The notes under the pieces were generated by a model. It had not been told where the DNA came from. It saw only the letters and a list, made by a program, of their open reading frames with translations, and made no database searches. A program made the position numbers and the translations under genes. From Anaerolineae bacterium (GTDB taxonomy: Bacteria; Chloroflexota; Anaerolineae; B4-G1), in assembly GCA_030612185.1 (NCBI GenBank), contig JAUWOI010000289.1, positions 1 to 6,011 on the forward strand: 6,011 bases of DNA. Reading direction: 5' to 3'. Numbering within the stretch: the stretch's first letter is position 1; each line of letters opens with the position of its first letter. Shown here piece after piece: positions 5,197 to 6,011 of this stretch.

Positions 5197-6011
<815 letters not shown>

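Overview
The window comes from a GC-rich bacterial chromosome and carries ordinary housekeeping genes beside a little-characterised helicase pair and a damaged toxin gene. A Chloroflexota (Anaerolineae-like) source is my best guess. It rests on the overall look of the LeuRS and SNF2 proteins, GTG starts, and short palindromes between genes, and it was not tested by any search. TGA is a normal stop here, ending the helicase, its partner, tadA and hicB.

Layout. (1) Positions 3-2695, plus strand: the 3' end of a SNF2-type helicase gene overlaps by ATGA with a 612-residue protein that has a coiled coil, a dense Cys/His cluster, and a Pro-rich then basic linker. The two look like one complex encoded as two proteins. 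(2) Positions 2696-2858: a convergent intergenic region with a 15-bp inverted repeat and a strong hairpin terminator. (3) Positions 2859-3924, minus strand: tadA (tRNA adenosine deaminase), hicB (antitoxin), hicA (toxin) and tRNA-Ser(CGA) are packed with gaps of 10 nt or less and probably form one transcript. hicA has an in-frame TGA where the family normally has Trp. (4) Positions 3925-4036: two back-to-back promoters. One drives tadA, apparently without a leader; the other drives a UPF0316/DUF2179 membrane protein on the plus strand (4037-4558). (5) Positions 4559-5196: inverted repeats, a doubtful small ORF, and an orphan excisionase/MerR-like HTH gene (4823-5041, minus). (6) Positions 5197-6011, minus strand: the C-terminal part of leucyl-tRNA synthetase (leuS), running off the window and carrying an 8-bp tandem repeat in a variable linker.

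Three genes serve translation: leuS charges tRNA-Leu, tadA makes inosine at the wobble position, and tRNA-Ser(CGA) reads UCG. The best leads for something undescribed are the helicase plus Cys-cluster pair and the hicBA locus with its interrupted toxin. No complete new system can be demonstrated from the sequence alone.
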